DNA of 39,973 nucleotides from a virus. Shown here piece by piece: positions 7,783 through 16,184 of the stretch (position 1 is the stretch's first letter; every line of letters starts with the position of its first letter). Below the pieces are notes generated by a model. That model worked only from the letters and a program-made list of their open reading frames with translations. It did no database searches and was not told the origin of the DNA. The position numbers were made by a program, and so were the translations under genes. The stretch covers positions 1 to 39,973 of the IMG/VR virus record IMGVR_UViG_3300005613_000165. One strand, 5' to 3'.

Positions 7783-8553
7783 TTATAGTAAAGGTTCAAA
7801 ATAAGGTTCAAAATATGATACAATTATTGGTGGGTCCTGTGTATCCCTAAAATTATAAAGTGTAATTTCAAAACTTTGAGCCTCAATATAGGGTCCTATA
7901 GGTTCAATAAAAAACCCAACATGAGTGTACCCTTCAGGAACAACGACAAGTGTAATCTGAGTTAAGTATTTTGAAAAACCACTTTGAGGGTCGGTAGTAG
8001 TTTCTAATACCTTATACTCATAATTAATAGGAAATTCTTTAATATCTTGTTCATAACCTACATTATTAAAATCAATATAAAAAGGAGGTCTTAATTGAGA
8101 ATTATAAATATCTATAATGATATCATCAGAACTTTCATATCCTGAAGCTTCCGAATTCTCACTAAGAAAAGTTCTCATTAATTCTCTTAACTGTACCGAC
8201 TCTTTAAAACTTATATCAAAATTAACTGGTTTTAGTTGAATCCATCTGGTTATACCATCAATTAAGTGAGGAAAACCTGTAACTAAAATACTAACTTCGA
8301 AAGTTGCCAAACCATTAATAAATCTTTCATTAACAATTTGACCAACAATACTATTTACCTGTTCTGCATTTTCACTTAAAAACGTATCATACGAAGATTT
8401 TTTTTCTTCAATTATACTCACTTCTGCTTGTGAAAACTCACCTCCACCCTGAAATAAATCAAAGTCGTTAATAAATTTTAAACCTGTTGAATATTTGTCA
8501 TGCTTATAACTTCTTGGAATTGCATATGGATTCAATGCTGATATTTCTGCCAT
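7783..8553 (-). CDS. Hypothetical, possibly structural protein, 256 aa
   Basis: Soluble, beta-rich C-terminal half with many aromatic and Pro residues (GFFIEPIGPYIEAQSFEITLYNF), typical of virion or tail-associated proteins but not diagnostic. First gene of a three-gene minus-strand operon. Minus-strand TATTTAT at 8571-8577 lies 17 nt upstream. Confidence 0.75.
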   Translation of the reverse strand: MAEISALNPYAIPRSYKHDKYSTGLKFINDFDLFQGGGEFSQAEVSIIEEKKSSYDTFLSENAEQVNSIVGQIVNERFINGLATFEVSILVTGFPHLIDGITRWIQLKPVNFDISFKESVQLRELMRTFLSENSEASGYESSDDIIIDIYNSQLRPPFYIDFNNVGYEQDIKEFPINYEYKVLETTTDPQSGFSKYLTQITLVVVPEGYTHVGFFIEPIGPYIEAQSFEITLYNFRDTQDPPIIVSYFEPYFEPLL

Positions 8554-8632
8554 TGTTTTTCTTTTTTATTATAAATAGTTGATTATTTAATAATGGTCCC
8601 CCTTTTCTTTAAAAGTCCATTAAAACACACAC

Positions 8633-8662
8633 ATAAAAAAATACGGGAGGAACGACCCGTGA
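8633..8662 (-). terminator. Rho-independent terminator
   Basis: Stem ACGGG (8643-8647) / CCCGT (8656-8660), followed on the minus strand by A and a 7-T run. It ends the lipoprotein transcript coming from 9298. A second small hairpin, CGACC-GAA-GGTCG (8681-8693), and two copies of GGCATACGA (8675-8683, 8722-8730) lie between it and the stop codon. Confidence 0.8.
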
Positions 8663-8734
8663 AAAAAAATTTCTGGCATACGACCGAAGGTCGAGAAAAA
8701 AGTTCGAAAAAATCCGATTCCGGCATACGAAAGA

Positions 8735-9298
8735 TTAATTTACATCATTATTCTGAACAGTAATGGATGTAATCTTAACATTTAAAGGTCTTATTGTATG
8801 AGAACAAAAGGAAATTACTGAATTGTCGTCATCAGAGTAAGGAATACCATAAACATCAACGAGGGAAACGGTATCAATATAAAATTCAGATGACGCTTCA
8901 AGTATTTCATATTTGTAATCAATTAGTTCACCGACGCCGCTATGCTTGTACAAATAAAATTCATCAGAGTTTACCTGAATACCATCTTCACACATTACCA
9001 AGTAATTAATTTCCCAAGCAAATATTCCGACAGTAGTTACTTGCTCCCCTCCCCAAAATATTCCAATGGCACTCATAGTGGGTGACGAAGAGAATGTATC
9101 ACACCCCCACCCTAAAAAACTATCAACAACACGAATATTACTGTCGGAATCTTCTATGGGAAATTCAGCGACAGGACCATCGTAGACCCCCATGGTATCT
9201 ATGGTGGTATTATTAAAGGTGATGGGTTCGATAATGTCTTTTTCACAAGAGATTAAGAAAACCCCCAAGATTAGAGCAAGGGTTAAAAGATATTTCAT
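8735..9298 (-). CDS. Exported lipoprotein, 187 aa
   Basis: Starts MKYLLTLALILGVFLISCEK: a short basic n-region, hydrophobic core and LISC lipobox, so signal peptidase II should cut before Cys18. The mature part has four more cysteines (GWGCDTF, VMCEDG, SFCSHT and others) and mostly beta pattern, with no recognised domain. Phage lipoproteins often act in superinfection exclusion or as outer spanins; 187 aa is long for the latter. It has its own terminator. A minus-strand TATTTAT at 9336-9342 is 37 nt upstream, farther than usual. Role inferred only. Confidence 0.85.
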   Translation of the reverse strand: MKYLLTLALILGVFLISCEKDIIEPITFNNTTIDTMGVYDGPVAEFPIEDSDSNIRVVDSFLGWGCDTFSSSPTMSAIGIFWGGEQVTTVGIFAWEINYLVMCEDGIQVNSDEFYLYKHSGVGELIDYKYEILEASSEFYIDTVSLVDVYGIPYSDDDNSVISFCSHTIRPLNVKITSITVQNNDVN

Positions 9299-9457
9299 GA
9301 CTACAATATTTTAAGGGAACTTTATTATTATAACAATAAATAGAGTTTCAAAAAAAATAAACTCTGCTTTAATGTTAATTTTTATGTCTCTAAATAAAAG
9401 GGTCTATTTTTTAATACTTTGGTTTTTTTTATCCTAACGGATAGTATTTATAGTATT

Positions 9458-9790
9458 ATGCAAGACCCCAAACAACAAGAGACATTTAAGAAGTTTAAGG
9501 ATGGAGTATTCAAATACATCATTAAAGGTGAGGTAATGAGGAAGTTACCTTATGTGGAGGACATTATATTGTTAGATGAATACCACACTAATTCACACAC
9601 AGGTAAGATATACCCCTTGTTTGTTGTTAAGGTCAATAAAAATACTCTTTATACTCACCATCATAGTATGATTACTCAACGTAATCTTCAGACTCAGATA
9701 CTTAATGTGGTTAAGGATGGTTTAGATAAGTTTTATCCTACGGGTGAGTTTAATTTATTACCTCCTAACGTTCAGATTGATAAGGTATAG
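9458..9790 (+). CDS. Hypothetical protein, 110 aa
   Basis: The ATG start is chosen because TATTTAT (9445-9451) lies 6 nt before it; the frame also opens at an upstream TTG (9419) that would place the motif inside the gene. Contains KFKDGVFKYIIKGEVMRKLP and a beta stretch (YPLFVVKVNKNTLYTHHH). Family not recognised. Convergent with the 9844 gene. Confidence 0.75.
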   Translation: MQDPKQQETFKKFKDGVFKYIIKGEVMRKLPYVEDIILLDEYHTNSHTGKIYPLFVVKVNKNTLYTHHHSMITQRNLQTQILNVVKDGLDKFYPTGEFNLLPPNVQIDKV

Positions 9791-9843
9791 AATTTTTGAA
9801 ACTTTGGTGTTAGTAACCTTGAGGTTAGTTAATAGAAAGTTTT

Positions 9844-10215
9844 CTAAGACCCCCGCTGTGGAGATAGTTGTTCACGTAATCGGTTCTCATTCCATAATAA
9901 ATGTAGAGACGAAACATCATATGATACATGATAATATGTGTTATCTGATGGATAACCAATAGTGGTTATTTCTGAGATATTACAATATCGGAATATGGAT
10001 ATACAATAGTCGAGGTCTTTGTCGGATAGTGAGAATGTGTTTATAATTAGTGTGAGTTCTTTATCTACTCCGAGAAATTTGTAGTCCTTTAAATTTTCAA
10101 ATACATGATTTAATTGTTGTGTGTATTTAATGTCGTATTTTCCCCTTATATTAGGGATTTGTTTATTTACGAGTTCAACAACATTATTCAGATTTATCGG
10201 AGTCCCCATATCCAT
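9844..10215 (-). CDS. Hypothetical protein, 123 aa
   Basis: Begins MDMGTPINLNNVVELVNKQI and has alternating helix/strand character. It overlaps the upstream gene by about 32 bp; the internal ATG at 10209 would shorten that slightly. Third gene of a minus-strand operon beginning at 10728. Function unknown. Confidence 0.7.
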   Translation of the reverse strand: MDMGTPINLNNVVELVNKQIPNIRGKYDIKYTQQLNHVFENLKDYKFLGVDKELTLIINTFSLSDKDLDYCISIFRYCNISEITTIGYPSDNTYYHVSYDVSSLHLLWNENRLREQLSPQRGS

Positions 10216-10456
10216 TTCCGTTTACTGATGAAAGTGTAAATTCAAGATTTGTCAGTTTATTTAGGTCATTAAAAATTTCATTCACTTTTTTTGAGTTTTC
10301 ATCAGAGATTACATCGATATCATATGTCATGTGGTGTATTTCAAATTCACCTGTTTCTATATTATACTCATGAACGGGATGTAGAACCGCTGAGTTAATG
10401 TAGGTCCCTTTATGACCGAGACCTTCTATTAGTGTATTAATTTTTGGAATATCCAT
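10184..10456 (-). CDS. Hypothetical protein, 90 aa
   Basis: Begins MDIPKINTLIEGLGHKGTYI. The frame is open to an ATG at 10492, but that would overlap the preceding gene by 34 bp; the ATG at 10456 sits two bases after that gene's stop and gives a better-looking N-terminus. Similar in plan to the following 123-aa protein, perhaps a tandem duplicate. Function unknown. Confidence 0.65.
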   Translation of the reverse strand: MDIPKINTLIEGLGHKGTYINSAVLHPVHEYNIETGEFEIHHMTYDIDVISDENSKKVNEIFNDLNKLTNLEFTLSSVNGNGYGDSDKSE

Positions 10457-10458
10457 TG

Positions 10459-10728
10459 TTAGATATCCGTTTTGATTACGATTTGATTCCATCTTCTGTA
10501 TTTTTTGTTCTTTTTTAGGACACTGTTTATAAAGTCCTCTGCTTGTGTGGTTGAGGTAAACTGTGCTGGTATCTTTCCGATTGTCTTGGGACCTATGTGT
10601 TTGTACTTAATATACGACCACCACGTTATACCCAAGAAACTTCTTCTCTGTTGAATGAAAAATAAAATCTTAAGGGATTCCCCCTGTTCGTTAAAGAAGT
10701 CCTCTCTTACGATACGGTATTTCGTCAT
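10459..10728 (-). CDS. Hypothetical protein, 89 aa
   Basis: Basic, aromatic-rich small protein (FFIQQRRSFLGITWWSYIKYK), with a Lys/Arg-rich C-terminus. First gene of the 10728-9844 operon. A TATATTTG element on the minus strand about 25 nt upstream (near 10749-10757) fits a host-type -7 box instead of TATTTAT. Function unknown. Confidence 0.7.
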   Translation of the reverse strand: MTKYRIVREDFFNEQGESLKILFFIQQRRSFLGITWWSYIKYKHIGPKTIGKIPAQFTSTTQAEDFINSVLKKNKKYRRWNQIVIKTDI

Positions 10729-10784
10729 GGTCTTATTTTTTTATAAGACAAATATAGGGGATTGAAATGAATTAGACAAATGGG

Positions 10785-12074
10785 TTATTGAACCTTTATT
10801 ACAAATCGTGAAAAACTATTGTCGTAACTTGTAATTTTATATATTGTTGGGTTATTGATAACTTCATAATATACGGACATTCTTTTTCGTTTTGCATACC
10901 CAATATTATTCCAGTAGAACTTAATATTATCTTTTGGTATTAGATAACCGTCTTTAAAAATTATACCCACCAAATCTTTTGTTAAATGCTCGATTATTTT
11001 ATCCCCTGATTGTTTTTTTACTGAACTAACTAAGTTATTAATTAGATAATACATCATCACATCAAAAGATTCTTTAACATCTGTTAGTCTTGGTATTCTT
11101 CCAATATAGTTAAGTAACTCGTTGTAATTTTTGGTGGATGCGTCAATCTTAAAAAATTCAGAGAGATATGATGGTGTGGTATAAACATTGTATTTTACTT
11201 CCACATTTTCACCCTTGTTTCCGATAACGGTAACTTTTTTTGTATCTCTGTCTTCATAGATTAAAGATTCTTTCAATTTTAAATCTGCTTTTACATTGTT
11301 TGGTGAATAGTCAAAATTAATCTTAAAATTTAATGAGGAGAATACTGTCTCTATTACATCTTTTGGTGATGTATAGAATTTAGACTTGGCTATCTTATCT
11401 AACACATATAATATTTTATTTACATCCGATGATTGTGTATTGAACTCTCTTGCGGAAATTACCATGTTATTATAGGTTAAATCTGATTTTAGATTTATTC
11501 CGATACTTGGTGATGTTTTATATATTAAAAATGGACTTAGTTCACCTTCCGCGAATGACTCTTCATAATCAAGATAAGCTCTTCTTGTTTCCTTAAAAAA
11601 TTCATCTAAATCGAGTTTACTTGATTGTGTTAATAGTTTTATTAATTTTTTCTTGTGTCTATCGGCAAATCTTGGGTCCTCAAATATATTGATAACTTCT
11701 TCCATTTGTTCTTGTGCGGTTACAGCATCCATATTAATAAGTTCACCAATAAGTTCACCCAATTTTTTTAATGAATATGAACCTGTTTGATATCTTGAAA
11801 TTAATTCAAATAACTTATTAAGGTATTCTTTAAAAATTTCACTTTTTGGATGGTCTTCTAAGGTTTTAATTGCATTTGCCAATTCAATACCTCTTTCTCT
11901 CGATAATGTGGTTTTTCCATATTTTAACCCCGCACCTTTTACCGTCCTTCTTAAATCATCTAAAGAATCACTAGCTGAAAAATCATCAGGTCTTGTTAAA
12001 TCAATAACACCGTCATCTTCCTGTAGATTATCACTAACGGTTTCTTTTAATATGTTAAGTAATTTAAACTGCAT
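10785..12074 (-). CDS. Tagged hypothetical protein, 429 aa
   Basis: N-terminus MQFKLLNILKETVSDNLQED has two (I/L)xE sites (LKE-T and LQE-D) and resembles the tag of other proteins here. The remainder is helical and Lys-rich with no recognised catalytic motif. Similar-size tagged proteins in T4-like phages include internal head proteins; that link is inference. The nearest minus-strand TATTTAT (12128-12134) is 53 nt upstream, so its start signal is unclear. Confidence 0.8.
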   Translation of the reverse strand: MQFKLLNILKETVSDNLQEDDGVIDLTRPDDFSASDSLDDLRRTVKGAGLKYGKTTLSRERGIELANAIKTLEDHPKSEIFKEYLNKLFELISRYQTGSYSLKKLGELIGELINMDAVTAQEQMEEVINIFEDPRFADRHKKKLIKLLTQSSKLDLDEFFKETRRAYLDYEESFAEGELSPFLIYKTSPSIGINLKSDLTYNNMVISAREFNTQSSDVNKILYVLDKIAKSKFYTSPKDVIETVFSSLNFKINFDYSPNNVKADLKLKESLIYEDRDTKKVTVIGNKGENVEVKYNVYTTPSYLSEFFKIDASTKNYNELLNYIGRIPRLTDVKESFDVMMYYLINNLVSSVKKQSGDKIIEHLTKDLVGIIFKDGYLIPKDNIKFYWNNIGYAKRKRMSVYYEVINNPTIYKITSYDNSFSRFVIKVQ

Positions 12075-12178
12075 AATTTTTTTTCTAATATACTTGGTAC
12101 ATTAATCAAAAATATACCTCAATAACTATAAATATCCACCATTTTGTAATATGGCACAGATTGTGTCTATAATATGGT

Positions 12179-12676
12179 ATGAGAAAAATTTTATTGACAG
12201 CTTTGGTTACAATCGGAATGATTGGCTCAAGCGTGGCACAATTGGCAATCCCTGGTGAGATATTCGCCTCTAACCCTGCAAGATTTAACGGTCGTAAGGT
12301 AACTTTGAAAAATATTGAAGTTGTAAGAACCGTATCAAATGCGGGAAATTCTATTAATGGACCTGTTGGTTCCGTACAGATGGGAGCACCTGGTGCAATC
12401 GGAACACCCACCGCACCAAATGTGGTTCCTTGTCGTCCACCTCGTGGATTTTCAGAAGTTGGTTTATTCTTTAAGGGAGCACCTGAATATAAAGGTTGTT
12501 TCTTTATGACTGACGCAATGTTCAATCAATTAATGAGAGAAGTTGGTAATGAGAATACACCAGCTCAAATCACATTTAGAGTTGCTGCCGTTTTTGTGAG
12601 TTGGTATAGTATTTTGGACCTACTTCAAAAAATTCCAAATCAATATTTGAACCATATGAACGAGGGTCATTATTAA
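12179..12676 (+). CDS. Secreted protein, 165 aa
   Basis: Signal peptide MRKILLTALVTIGMIGSSVA followed by Q-LAIPG, a good signal peptidase I site (AQ is typical of Bacteroidota). The mature part contains NPARFNGRKVTLKNIEVVR and two cysteines (VVPCRPP, YKGCFFM). Family not recognised. The last 101 bp overlap, tail to tail, the minus-strand gene ending at 12576; the residues encoded there (SWYSILDLLQKIPNQYLNHM) look unlike the rest, so the original 3' end may have been replaced by a rearrangement. Confidence 0.7.
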   Translation: MRKILLTALVTIGMIGSSVAQLAIPGEIFASNPARFNGRKVTLKNIEVVRTVSNAGNSINGPVGSVQMGAPGAIGTPTAPNVVPCRPPRGFSEVGLFFKGAPEYKGCFFMTDAMFNQLMREVGNENTPAQITFRVAAVFVSWYSILDLLQKIPNQYLNHMNEGHY

Positions 12677-12986
12677 AATATCTCCTTAAAAAATCAAAGA
12701 ACATATTTTTTAGGTCTTTACCTGAAATACTTTTTCCTTTGTTTTTAATATATTCAGGATTGTCATAATTGAAATATAATTCTATTACATCAACAACACC
12801 TGATTGCCCTGCAAGTTCATTACTGGCGTACCATACTTTTCTCTCACGGGTTTTAATATCGTCAACCCATGGATAAACTTTTTTTATGGCATTAACTAAT
12901 AAGTCTAAATTTGCTCTTTCTCCCATACTTTTATGCATTTCAAGTATAGTATTTTTTTCTTCTTCTTTTAATATTAACTTTTTCAT
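12576..12986 (-). CDS. Tagged hypothetical protein, 136 aa
   Basis: Starts MKKLILKEEEKNTILEMHKS, close to MKKLFLLDESERERILKMHT of the peptidoglycan-binding protein at 17288, the best pair showing that the tag is a shared module on unrelated bodies. The rest (DLLVNAIKKVYPWVDDIKTR and a C-terminal strand) is unrecognised. Its ATG overlaps the preceding stop by 4 bp. Its 3' end overlaps the convergent secreted-protein gene by 101 bp. Confidence 0.75.
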   Translation of the reverse strand: MKKLILKEEEKNTILEMHKSMGERANLDLLVNAIKKVYPWVDDIKTRERKVWYASNELAGQSGVVDVIELYFNYDNPEYIKNKGKSISGKDLKNMFFDFLRRYFNNDPRSYGSNIDLEFFEVGPKYYTNSQKRQQL

Positions 12987-13537
12987 GAGTACGTTTTGTT
13001 CAATTCTTTTTTATCATCATCACATAATGATTCCCACCATTCCTCATTATCAATAGAGGCTAAGTGGAATGGCTCATAAATATCAATCATCCCATTCGCA
13101 AATAACGGGTAAACATAACCTGAATCCTTTTCAACAACAGAACCGTTACAAAGTTGTATAAATCTTTCAGGGTGTTCTTTAAAATCGTGTTGTTCAATTT
13201 TATCTCCGTACTTTTTATAAATAGAATCGGCTTCGTCAATCATTAAATTTATATTATTTCCAATATACCTTAATTGATGTTGTAGATTACCAATTAAATC
13301 ACTTGCAGTTGCATACTTACCATAAATAAATTCAGGTTCAATTTTAACATCCATAATATCGGGAATTCGTTTATCTGTTTTAACAAAGACCTCAATATAA
13401 CCATCATCATATTCTACAATGTCATTAACAGTATAGTTACCATCATAATCATAATACTTAATAGCCATTTTCTTACCTAAGACATTAAGTATTTTTTCTA
13501 CAGCAATTTTAGTTTGTTTTTTCTCAGCTTCGGTCAT
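12983..13537 (-). CDS. Hypothetical protein, 184 aa
   Basis: Its segment VEKILNVLGKKMAIKYYDYD matches the short broken frame at 14688-14804 (ADKLLNTMGRKMAIKYYDY), so a truncated paralogue exists 1.2 kb upstream. Acidic, with alternating strand and helix. Overlaps both neighbours (4 and 14 bp) within one operon starting at 13919. Function unknown. Confidence 0.75.
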   Translation of the reverse strand: MTEAEKKQTKIAVEKILNVLGKKMAIKYYDYDGNYTVNDIVEYDDGYIEVFVKTDKRIPDIMDVKIEPEFIYGKYATASDLIGNLQHQLRYIGNNINLMIDEADSIYKKYGDKIEQHDFKEHPERFIQLCNGSVVEKDSGYVYPLFANGMIDIYEPFHLASIDNEEWWESLCDDDKKELNKTYS

Positions 13538-13919
13538 CGTTATTTATCATTTTCTGTAACGCTTCAATTTCTCTTCTCAATTCTTCATCTCGGTCTGCAG
13601 AGTCGCCCTTTGTTTCAAAGTCCGAATACTTGCGAGGCTTATCACTATATAAACCACCCGTCTTAAAAGCTTTTTGGTGTTGACCTCCGTGGTCAAGACC
13701 TTTTTCGAGTTGAATTATTCTTTTATGAAGTTCTTTAATTGATTTCTCAACATCACTGAAATCGTTGAGGTCAGAAAGGATAATAACGTCAGATAAATAT
13801 TCAGGAAGGTTGTAGTCGATGACATCGCTGTTGTCACCGTAAAGACCTTGCTCTTTGATGACATCTTTTACGATTTGCTTAATCTGTGATTCTGTTAGTA
13901 TGTATCTTTTACCTTCCAT
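13524..13919 (-). CDS. Tagged hypothetical protein, 131 aa
   Basis: Begins MEGKRYILTESQIKQIVKDV followed by IKEQG, one of the clearest tags here, with IKE then Q. The C-terminal two thirds are coiled-coil-like (VEKSIKELHKRIIQLEKGL; EELRREIEALQKMIN), and the middle is Gly/His/Lys-rich. Minus-strand TATTTAT at 13925-13931 lies 5 nt before the ATG. Heads the 13919-12576 operon. Function unknown. Confidence 0.8.
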   Translation of the reverse strand: MEGKRYILTESQIKQIVKDVIKEQGLYGDNSDVIDYNLPEYLSDVIILSDLNDFSDVEKSIKELHKRIIQLEKGLDHGGQHQKAFKTGGLYSDKPRKYSDFETKGDSADRDEELRREIEALQKMINNDDRS

Positions 13920-13960
13920 ACTAAATAAATATCTAAAAAATCACATTTTACAAAAGAAGA

Positions 13961-14107
13961 TTAATTTTTCTTGAGGTACATATAACCTTTGTACTTAATA
14001 AAGTCCAAACCCTCAATCATATCAAATTCTTTTGCCTTTTCCCATTTTTCTTTTCGGTCAGGATAAACGAGAACAAACCCCTTTTCTGTAAATTGTATCG
14101 TATTCAT
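13961..14107 (-). CDS. Small protein, 48 aa
   Basis: A clean 48-codon frame: MNTIQFTEKGFVLVYPDRKE, then KWEKAKEFDMIEGLDFIKYK, ending GYMYLKKN. It sits 3 bp downstream of the 202-aa gene. A second copy of its first 8 codons (MNTIQFTE) lies at about 14812-14837 on the far side of that gene, where it runs into a stop after 10 codons, so this is a real gene with a broken duplicate. Function unknown. Confidence 0.7.
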   Translation of the reverse strand: MNTIQFTEKGFVLVYPDRKEKWEKAKEFDMIEGLDFIKYKGYMYLKKN

Positions 14108-14110
14108 AAT

Positions 14111-14719
14111 TTAATTACAAACTAAATCTTCAATGTCATAAGCAATGTAACCTTCAACAAGGTCATACATTAAATCAGATACTTGTGAACAACTAACTAA
14201 TTCTACTTCTTCACCTGTATTCTCATCTTTCACAACTATGTTATCACCTAAAAATTCAATTCTTGTGTAAAGTTCATCACTACTAGGTTTATAATAATAA
14301 AAATATATATTACTTTGCTCGGCTTCGTGCGGTCTGACGTTATATTGGTTTTCTAGTTCTTGATATAATCTTTGAGTGAGGTTATTCATTTTTTCTTCGG
14401 TCTCATCATCATTATAATAGTCATACAAAACACCACCATACATGTCTTGTATATTAATATAACGTAATGCATTTGGAATCTTTTTATCTAAGTTTTCCAT
14501 AAAATTTTCATACTCAGGGTCATACTGAGAAGTAAAATTGGTAAGTCGGTCCACATCTACGTTTACCCAAAAGGTCATATACCACGTATCACGATGTCTA
14601 CTATATTCCATTTTAATATCATATGGAATATTATATTTACCAAATACCAATTGGTCCACAACCTTTTTTGATATTTTAACCTTCTCTCTAATATCTTCGG
14701 ATAAATCTCTCATAATCAT
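14111..14719 (-). CDS. Hypothetical protein, 202 aa
   Basis: Contains IPNALRYINIQD, matching SALKYINRQD in the 177-aa protein at 24266-24799, both followed by a YxxYN segment and a helix, so they are diverged paralogues. Acidic, beta then helix. The start overlaps the end of a truncated paralogue of the 184-aa gene, placing it at a recombination junction. Function unknown. Confidence 0.75.
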   Translation of the reverse strand: MIMRDLSEDIREKVKISKKVVDQLVFGKYNIPYDIKMEYSRHRDTWYMTFWVNVDVDRLTNFTSQYDPEYENFMENLDKKIPNALRYINIQDMYGGVLYDYYNDDETEEKMNNLTQRLYQELENQYNVRPHEAEQSNIYFYYYKPSSDELYTRIEFLGDNIVVKDENTGEEVELVSCSQVSDLMYDLVEGYIAYDIEDLVCN

Positions 14720-14804
14720 AATATTTTATTGCCATTTTTCTACCCATAGTATTAAGCAATTTATCGGCACCATTTTTAAATGTCTCAATGTTAACCATCA
14801 CCAT
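14688..14804 (-). pseudogene. Truncated paralogue of the 184-aa gene
   Basis: A 38-codon frame (MVMVNIETFKNGADKLLNTM, then GRKMAIKYYDY) matches the N-terminal part of the 12983-13537 protein, then runs out of homology at KYYDY exactly where the 202-aa gene begins (TATTATGATTATGA), and stops at 14688. This looks like a gene cut by recombination, not an expressed protein. Confidence 0.7.
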
Positions 14805-14809
14805 TAATC

Positions 14810-14838
14810 ATTTTCTGTAAATTGTATCGTATTCATAA
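14810..14838 (-). repeat. Broken duplicate of the 48-aa gene start
   Basis: About 28 bp repeats the start region at 14083-14110 (TTTTCTGTAAATTGTATCGT and onward to the ATG). The duplicate frame ends MNTIQFTEND-stop. The shared TTTTCTGTAA also occurs at 13546-13555, at the 3' end of the 131-aa gene, a likely microhomology that drove the junction. Confidence 0.75.
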
Positions 14839-14872
14839 TTCTTAATATATCATTTTAATTATAAATGTCAAT

Positions 14873-15250
14873 TTATTTGTATCTCCAAATGTAACCTGAA
14901 TCTGTCGCACCTTCTTTATCGTGAAAAACAAATTTGGCGGATTTAAATTCCTGACGAGGTTTAATATTCATCACATTTAGAAATCCTTTTTCTAACCATG
15001 GGAATATAATCATGTTACCCGCATGGAAATGGTCCATATCCATAATTGGGTGTTCCAAAAATTCACCGTTGAGGTAGACATCGATGGTTAACTCATCTAA
15101 TACGTCATCCATGTCGATTTCAATATTTTCAATACCATCCCAAAAACGACTATGGTCCTGAGACAGCTTTGAAAAATTTGAAACACTTTTTTTTAGAGAA
15201 GGATAAGCCTTTCTGAATATATCTTTAATTAACGGGTAGTCCTTTTTCAT
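14873..15250 (-). CDS. Hypothetical protein, 125 aa
   Basis: The helical N-terminus (MKKDYPLIKDIFRKAYPSLK), central acidic strand region, and NMIIFPWLEKGFLNVMNI then FVFHDKEG resemble the C-terminal part of the 163-aa protein at 6939. Overlaps the upstream gene by 4 bp (ATGA). Part of the 16111-14873 minus-strand operon. Function unknown. Confidence 0.75.
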   Translation of the reverse strand: MKKDYPLIKDIFRKAYPSLKKSVSNFSKLSQDHSRFWDGIENIEIDMDDVLDELTIDVYLNGEFLEHPIMDMDHFHAGNMIIFPWLEKGFLNVMNIKPRQEFKSAKFVFHDKEGATDSGYIWRYK

Positions 15251-15723
15251 TTAATTTCACGTACAGTTGTGTTGGTACGAATACCATATTTATTTCGTAT
15301 CATATTATCAACTTTGCGAGTAACAGGTAACAAACATTCATAATCGAAACAATCTCCATACTCATCTTCATAAGGACATTCAAAATCAGGGTCATCGGTT
15401 GCTTCATAAGTCATTGTAAAAACACCAGCAAAACCTCCATACATACCCATCATATTTGTAACCATCGCGGAAGTATTATCGAAAGGTATATCAATATCTA
15501 CGGCTCTCATTTGATTATTACAAATCAAATTGTTTTGAATAACTTCATTGGCATTATCCAAAATGTGTTGTTTAATGTCGTTGGTACCATAAAACTTTTT
15601 AAGTTCATCAAAATAGTCATTGAGACTATGAAACTTAAAATTATAATAACGGGAATCCTTAAATGAGGGTTTACCCATTTTCTTCCATAAAAATTGCAGA
15701 CTATCTAATTTATCTTGAGTCAT
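15247..15723 (-). CDS. Hypothetical protein, 158 aa
   Basis: Begins MTQDKLDSLQFLWKKMGKPS. The middle has a Met/Gly-rich stretch (MVTNMMGMYGGFAGVF) and an acidic cysteine-containing loop (CPYEDEYGDCFDYECL) that could bind metal. It overlaps the next gene by 4 bp. Family not recognised. Confidence 0.75.
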   Translation of the reverse strand: MTQDKLDSLQFLWKKMGKPSFKDSRYYNFKFHSLNDYFDELKKFYGTNDIKQHILDNANEVIQNNLICNNQMRAVDIDIPFDNTSAMVTNMMGMYGGFAGVFTMTYEATDDPDFECPYEDEYGDCFDYECLLPVTRKVDNMIRNKYGIRTNTTVREIK

Positions 15724-15724
15724 A

Positions 15725-16111
15725 TTAATCTAATTTTCCATGCATGGATTCCCAATAAGTTTTTTCTGTAACTCCTCTACCTCTAACATACACTTTAATA
15801 CCTGTATATGTTTTTAGAAAATCCATAACATATCTTTCAAACTTATTAAATACTTGGTCACCTTTTGTTTCATAATTTATAAAGTCTTTATCTTTCCAAA
15901 TTATCTTCATTAAATCAAAATCATCATCTTTGTCGATAATATATTGAGGAGAAACATAATAGTCATAATTACCATAGGACTTTTCAATTTTTAATAATAA
16001 CGTATCAACACCCTCAGGTTTATATTTCTGAAAGGATTGTTCAATTATTTTAATATTTGAGTCTTTTTCCATTACCTCTTTTATTCTTGATATTTGTTCT
16101 TTTAGGTCCAT
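15725..16111 (-). CDS. Tagged hypothetical protein, 128 aa
   Basis: The ATG at 16111 (MDLKEQISRIKEVMEKDSNI, followed by KIIEQ) is preferred over one 24 nt upstream because minus-strand TATTTAT (16116-16122) lies 4 nt before it and because the protein then begins like the divergent MDLQENISRIKTIM protein at 17368. Several (I/L)xE-Q sites are present (LKE-Q, IIE-Q). C-terminal FLKTYTGIKVYVRG is a helix-strand pattern seen in other small proteins here. Confidence 0.8.
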   Translation of the reverse strand: MDLKEQISRIKEVMEKDSNIKIIEQSFQKYKPEGVDTLLLKIEKSYGNYDYYVSPQYIIDKDDDFDLMKIIWKDKDFINYETKGDQVFNKFERYVMDFLKTYTGIKVYVRGRGVTEKTYWESMHGKLD

Positions 16112-16130
16112 AACAATAAATACTTTAATA

Positions 16131-16162
16131 AACAAAAAACCCTCCTTTATTAGGGAGGGTTT
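16131..16162 (-). terminator. Terminator after the peptidoglycan-binding gene
   Basis: Stem AAACCCTCC (16137-16145) / GGAGGGTTT (16154-16162) with an 8-nt loop, followed on the minus strand by a T-rich run. The TATTTAT of the next gene begins about 9 bp beyond, so termination and re-initiation are packed together. Confidence 0.85.
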
Positions 16163-16184
16163 AGTATATTATATTCGTATTATT

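Noticed and set aside
12106-12525. 139-aa minus-strand ORF
   Set aside because: Antisense to the secreted-protein gene with its clear signal peptide; no start signal.
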